A DNA stretch of 53,183 nucleotides from an alpha proteobacterium L41A (GTDB lineage: Bacteria; Pseudomonadota; Alphaproteobacteria; Caulobacterales; Caulobacteraceae): assembly GCA_000335735.1 (NCBI GenBank), contig AMYY01000024.1:1-53183 (forward strand), written 5' to 3'. Below, one piece after another: positions 49,685 through 53,183 of the stretch. The notes below the pieces were generated by a model. The model saw only the letters and a program-made list of their open reading frames with translations, searched no databases and was not told the DNA's origin. Numbering within the stretch: position 1 is the stretch's first letter; the number at the start of each line of letters is the position of its first letter. Made by a program: the position numbers and the translations under genes.

Positions 49685-50986
49685 ATGCGCCGATTGTTCG
49701 CCGCCTCCACAATGGCGTTGTTGTTCGCCGCCGGCGCCGCTCAGGCGCAGGTCGATACGGCCAGCGTGGACGCCGCCGTGCAGCGCGTCATGCCCGAGGT
49801 CGTGGCCTGGCGGCGCGACTTCCACCAGCATCCCGAACTGGGCTTCGCCGAGACCCGCTCGGCCGGCGTGATCGCCGAGCATCTGCGATCGCTGGGGCTG
49901 GAGGTCCGCACCGGGCTCGGCAAGACGGGGGTGATCGGCGTGCTGCGCGGCGCACGACCGGGTCGGACGGTGGCCTTGCGGGCCGATATGGACGCCCTGC
50001 CGGTGCAGGAGGCGACGGGCCTCGATTTCGCCTCGAGCGCGACCGGGACCTATATGGGCAATACGGTCCCGGTGGCCCACGCCTGCGGCCACGACATGCA
50101 CATGGCCATGCTGATGGGCGCAGCCGAGGTGCTGGCGGGGATGAAGGATCGGATCGCCGGCACGGTGGTCTTCGTCTTCCAGCCGGCCGAGGAGGGCGCG
50201 CCTCCGGGAGAGCCCAAGGGCGGGGCGGCCCTGATGATCGCCGAAGGGGCGCTGAACGATCCCAAGCCCGAGGCCATCTTCGGCCTGCACGTCGTGCCGG
50301 GCCGTCCGGGCAGCGTCTTCTATCGGCCTGAGGGCTTCATGGCGGCCTCGGACCGCGTGGATATCCGCCTGAAGGGCAAGCAGACGCACGGCGCCTGGCC
50401 TTGGCGCGGCGTGGACGTGATCGCGGTGGCGGGCCAGGTGGTCGAGACGGTCAACACCCTGACGGCGCGCACGGTCGACCCGACCACGACCCCGACCGTC
50501 TTCACCATCGCCACGATCAACGCCGGCGTCCGCTACAACATCATCCCCGACAGCGCGACGCTGTCCGGCACCCTGCGCACCTTCGATACGGCCCAGCGCG
50601 ACGCCCTGGTCGCCCGCGCCGAGACCGCCATCGACCACGTCGCCGAGGCCTACGGCGCCACCGCCGAGTTCGGCGTCAGACAGAACGCCGCCCTGGTGTT
50701 CAACGACCCCGGCCTGTCCGCCTGGCTGGCCCCGGTTTTGACCGAGGCGGCGGGCGAGGGCAACGTCAACCCCGCCACGCCCCCGACCACGGTGGCCGAG
50801 GACTTCAGCTATTTCCAGCAGGTCATCCCCGGCGTTTTCTACCATCTAGGCTCCAGTCCTGACGGCGTGGACCCGTCCCAGTCCGCGCCGAACCACTCGC
50901 CGGAGTTCTCACCGAACGAAAAGGTCTTGCCGCTGGGGGTGAAGACGCATGTGCTGACGGCGCTGCGGTTTTTGGAGCGGAGTTAG
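49685..50986 (+). CDS. Exported M20-family amidohydrolase
   Basis: A 433-residue metallopeptidase-like hydrolase of the M20D (hippurate hydrolase/IAA-amino-acid hydrolase) group. It has a signal peptide (MRRLFAASTMALLFAAGAAQ, cut near AQA). Metal-binding and catalytic blocks are RDFHQHPELGFAE, RADMDALPVQEATG, HACGHDMHMAMLMGAAEVL, FQPAEEGAPPGEPKGG and GLHVVPGRPG. The dimerisation domain follows (GKQTHGAWPWRGVDVI). It likely cleaves N-acyl amino acids or small peptides outside the cytoplasm. ATG 49685 is preferred for the leader. It is divergent from the ferredoxin-like gene. Confidence 0.92.
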   Translation: MRRLFAASTMALLFAAGAAQAQVDTASVDAAVQRVMPEVVAWRRDFHQHPELGFAETRSAGVIAEHLRSLGLEVRTGLGKTGVIGVLRGARPGRTVALRADMDALPVQEATGLDFASSATGTYMGNTVPVAHACGHDMHMAMLMGAAEVLAGMKDRIAGTVVFVFQPAEEGAPPGEPKGGAALMIAEGALNDPKPEAIFGLHVVPGRPGSVFYRPEGFMAASDRVDIRLKGKQTHGAWPWRGVDVIAVAGQVVETVNTLTARTVDPTTTPTVFTIATINAGVRYNIIPDSATLSGTLRTFDTAQRDALVARAETAIDHVAEAYGATAEFGVRQNAALVFNDPGLSAWLAPVLTEAAGEGNVNPATPPTTVAEDFSYFQQVIPGVFYHLGSSPDGVDPSQSAPNHSPEFSPNEKVLPLGVKTHVLTALRFLERS

Positions 50987-51144
50987 GCGATGCGAGCGAT
51001 GCAGCCGGAAGCCAATGTCGCAAACCGACACTAAGCGAAACTTCTCGACGTCCGCTGAGGAGCTGATGGACGGGATTCGGGAACGTGCGGCGGGGGCTTG
51101 GGGTGGAAGGGTTTCATTCTGACCGCAGTTCGGGCACGCTGGCA

Positions 51145-51163
51145 TCTAGATTCTACATCTAGA
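51145..51163. promoter_or_regulatory. Inverted repeat upstream of the restriction gene
   Basis: TCTAGAT (51145-51151) and ATCTAGA (51157-51163) are perfect inverted copies with a 5-base spacer (TCTAC), ending 18 bases before the chosen start of the endonuclease gene. The same octamer CATCTAGA also occurs twice as a direct repeat. The position fits an operator for control of the restriction-modification genes; no controller protein gene is seen. Confidence 0.45.
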
Positions 51164-51181
51164 CATAGCCAGAGGCGCTTC

Positions 51182-51811
51182 TTGAAATTATACAACGAAA
51201 TACGCGCTCTATCCGACGTGTACGAAAAACAGCTCAAGAAGCAGATCGATAGTCGGGTTCTGGAAATGGATGCCGACAACGTGTCGCATTACCTTATTTA
51301 CAAGGTCTTAGGCATTCCGTTTGCCGAAGGGCAAGCCATCGACATCTACCAGAACAAGGGTCGATTTCTCTATAAATACGCAGGGTCATTTCTCGAAGAA
51401 GCGACAAAACATTGTTTCGTGCACAAGCACCCTGAGGCCGCGAGCGTTCGCGTGCCTAATACCTTGGGGGCACGTCCCAAGACGTTCGAGATTGACTGTC
51501 TGACGCCAAAAAATGATGCCATCGAAATCAAGTGGCGCGATGCGACCACCGATGGTGATCATATCACGAAGGAACATACGCGCCTCCAGGTGATCGCTGA
51601 CGCTGGCTACAAGCCTATTCGTGTCATGTTTTACTACCCGAACCGTGAACAGGCCAAACGGATACAACGGACCCTTGAGACACTCTACGCCGGTGCCAAA
51701 GGCGAATATCATCACGGTGACGCTGCTTGGGCCTACGTTGAGGATTATACCGGCATCAATCTGCTGGCGATCCTCGAACAAATCGCAAAAGAGAAGACGG
51801 GTGATGCATGA
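51182..51811 (+). CDS. ApaLI-like type II restriction endonuclease
   Basis: A protein of 209 residues from a TTG at 51182 (AGAGG lies 6 bases upstream); an in-frame TTG at 51098 would add 28 residues but runs through a palindrome and has no ribosome-binding site. LYNEIRALSDVYEKQLKKQI, LIYKVLGIPF, the segment IDIYQNKGRFLYKYAGSFLE and FEIDCLTPKNDAIEIKWRDA resemble the ApaLI family of endonucleases (target GTGCAC in the type member). FEID-x(n)-EIKW is a plausible PD-(D/E)xK active site. Assignment is from remembered family sequences and not a search. The DNA is AT-richer than the genome, and the methyltransferase start overlaps its stop by four bases. Confidence 0.78.
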   Translation: MKLYNEIRALSDVYEKQLKKQIDSRVLEMDADNVSHYLIYKVLGIPFAEGQAIDIYQNKGRFLYKYAGSFLEEATKHCFVHKHPEAASVRVPNTLGARPKTFEIDCLTPKNDAIEIKWRDATTDGDHITKEHTRLQVIADAGYKPIRVMFYYPNREQAKRIQRTLETLYAGAKGEYHHGDAAWAYVEDYTGINLLAILEQIAKEKTGDA

Positions 51812-53013
51812 ACATCGTTCGGCAAATGGACTGCCTCGACGGGCTGGCTACTCTCCCTCCATGCGTCGCTGACCTCGTCTATCTCGACCCGCCTTTTTTT
51901 ACAGGCCGGTCTCACTCAAACACAACGCGCTCGGGCAACAAGCGGTATGCCTTTAGCGACGTTTGGTCGGAGAGTGGATCCTATGCGGGATTCATGCACG
52001 CCCGCGTGTCAGAAATTCATCGGGTGTTGAAGGATACCGGGTCGGTCTTTTTTCACTGCGATCACAACGCAACCCATATAGCTCGCTCTATATTAGATGA
52101 TGTTTTCAGGTCAGAAAATTTCCAATCCGAAATCATCTGGAGCTACAAACGTTGGTCGAATTCTAAGAAGGGTTTGCTTCAGCAGCATCAGACAATACTA
52201 TTCTACAGCAAAACCGCTGACTTCAAGTGGAATGAGAAGCGGAAGGGTTACAGTCCAACTACAAACCTCGACCAGATTTTGCAGCAACGTGCCCGCGACG
52301 TACGAGGGAAGTCAGTTTATAAGCGAGACGCAGCGGGCGATGTTGTTTTTGGATCAGAAAAAAAAGGCGTCCCTCTCGGTGACGTTTGGGAGATTCCATT
52401 TCTAAATCCGAAAGCAAAAGAGCGCACGGGCTATCCCACCCAAAAACCGCTTGAGCTACTCGATCTGATTGTAGAGCTGGTCACGGACGCAGGGGATCTG
52501 GTTGTTGATCCTTTTTCTGGCAGCGGAACGACCCTCGTATCAGCTGCCACGTTGGGGCGACGATACGTAGGGTTTGACATATCGGCTGACGCGGTCGCGT
52601 TGGCAAAGTCGCGTATTGATGATCCGGTTCGATCCAGTTCGATGCTGCTGCAGAAGGGTGCTGCCGCTTATGTCAAAGATGACCCCTGGGTAGATGGCCA
52701 TCTACTAGGCTTCGATTACGACCGTGTGCACCGGAACGCTGGTATTGATGGCATCCTTCGGTCCTCCCTGAATGGGCAGACTGTTTGCGTGCGCGTTCAG
52801 CGACAGGGCGAAACTTTGCTTGAGGCTGCAGCTGCCGCTAAAAGTGCAGCCAGAAAAAAGCCCGGCTGTATGTTTGCCTTGATTCAAACTGAAGGCGGGC
52901 TTTTCGATTTGAAAGCGGATGGCCTGATGGTCATCCCTTCACCCGCATTGCAGCTAGCTCGTATTGGCAACAGTGGCGAAGTCGAAAATCTTAAGGTTGC
53001 CAAGGCGGCGTGA
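51808..53013 (+). CDS. Beta-class DNA methyltransferase of an ApaLI-like system
   Basis: A 401-residue amino-methyltransferase (N6-adenine or N4-cytosine). Motif IV DPPF is near residue 27 (LVYLDPPFFTGRS) and motif I FSGSGTT near residue 236 (VVDPFSGSGTTLVSAATLGR, then RRYVGFDIS), so the order IV-target-recognition-I defines the beta class. The recognition region between them holds WSYKRWSNSKKGLLQQHQTI. A C-terminal extension of about 130 residues (HLLGFDYDRVHRNAGIDGIL) may be an added domain. Its ATG overlaps the endonuclease stop (ATGA). It should protect the same site as the paired endonuclease. Codons are AT-richer than neighbours, in line with horizontal acquisition. Confidence 0.9.
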   Translation: MNIVRQMDCLDGLATLPPCVADLVYLDPPFFTGRSHSNTTRSGNKRYAFSDVWSESGSYAGFMHARVSEIHRVLKDTGSVFFHCDHNATHIARSILDDVFRSENFQSEIIWSYKRWSNSKKGLLQQHQTILFYSKTADFKWNEKRKGYSPTTNLDQILQQRARDVRGKSVYKRDAAGDVVFGSEKKGVPLGDVWEIPFLNPKAKERTGYPTQKPLELLDLIVELVTDAGDLVVDPFSGSGTTLVSAATLGRRYVGFDISADAVALAKSRIDDPVRSSSMLLQKGAAAYVKDDPWVDGHLLGFDYDRVHRNAGIDGILRSSLNGQTVCVRVQRQGETLLEAAAAAKSAARKKPGCMFALIQTEGGLFDLKADGLMVIPSPALQLARIGNSGEVENLKVAKAA

Positions 53014-53183
53014 CCCAGGCGGATGGCTGCCCGCTTGGTCTCCGGTCATCGGCGAGCGCGCTGCGCGGCTACGTCAGCCCAGCTAGATAAGTTCGCATAG
53101 CCGTTCTGGGCTTGATAGTCGTCACTGAGCGAACGTCCGCTTCCCATCTTCTCGGACTATCCGAAGGCTCGGTTTGAGGCGGG
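53014..53183. other. 170-bp end of window, nothing recognised
   Basis: The segment after the methyltransferase stop shows no convincing gene, tRNA or terminator. GC content returns toward that of the chromosome near 53020-53080, so it may hold the right border of the acquired R-M segment, but no attachment site or target duplication is visible. Confidence 0.4.

Noticed and set aside
51015..51122. 35-codon frame starting MSQTDTKRNFSTSAEEL between the amidohydrolase and the endonuclease
   Set aside because: Too short to support, no ribosome-binding site, no family match; may be a remnant of an endonuclease-domain gene but unproven.

Overview
The window is high-GC chromosomal DNA from an alphaproteobacterium, most likely a Caulobacterales member close to Brevundimonas or Caulobacter. 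The placement is inferred from gene content and order: a chvI-chvG-hprK-EIIA-HPr block, a Caulobacter-type pilA-cpaABCDEF-tadBC pilus locus, two TonB-dependent receptors, a short HprK, and promoters matching the alphaproteobacterial general-stress sigma factor. No rRNA, tRNA, CRISPR array or insertion sequence was recognised.

Layout. 1-7.6 kb: a partial hypothetical gene, an atypical SDR, a frameshifted two-domain retropepsin-like protease, the minus-strand set transaldolase-DUF484-xerC, and divergent priA. 7.6-13 kb: biotin synthase and a globin-coupled chemoreceptor (minus), then ahcY behind a 28-bp palindrome and a HI0933-type flavoprotein behind two strong hairpins. 13-19.3 kb: a 450-bp gap, a zinc-ribbon protein, a large protein of unknown function, and the ChvI/ChvG two-component system translationally coupled to HprK, followed by EIIA and HPr. 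19.4-31 kb: a beta-propeller phytase lipoprotein divergent from a large TonB receptor, lpdA, mutS, and a cobalamin riboswitch ahead of a BtuB-like receptor. 31-37.7 kb: a degenerate aldo/keto reductase, a GST/FAH pair for aromatic ring-cleavage products, a small envelope-stress group under two sigma-T/EcfG-type promoters, a membrane-protein/winged-helix operon with a palindromic operator candidate, a tyrosine phosphatase and pabB. 37.7-48.8 kb: the tight adherence (Flp) pilus locus, with TadG/TadE-like pseudopilins and a stand-alone CpaC-N-like protein on the minus strand, and pilin, CpaA-F, TadB and TadC on the plus strand. 48.8-51 kb: a SRPBCC protein, a thioredoxin-like 2Fe-2S ferredoxin and an exported M20 amidohydrolase. 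51.1-53 kb: a visibly AT-richer type II restriction-modification pair (ApaLI-like endonuclease plus beta-class methyltransferase), probably acquired.

Most genes are ordinary core genes. The items most worth a second look are the paired stress promoters, the restriction-modification island with its palindrome, the ahcY palindrome and the twin tetraloop hairpins after ahcY, the broken tandem retropepsin, and three proteins of known families that lack canonical active-site or metal residues (SDR, AKR, PriA zinc site). I did not find a clearly new multi-gene system; the 573-residue protein at 13.8-15.5 kb is the largest gene I cannot assign.
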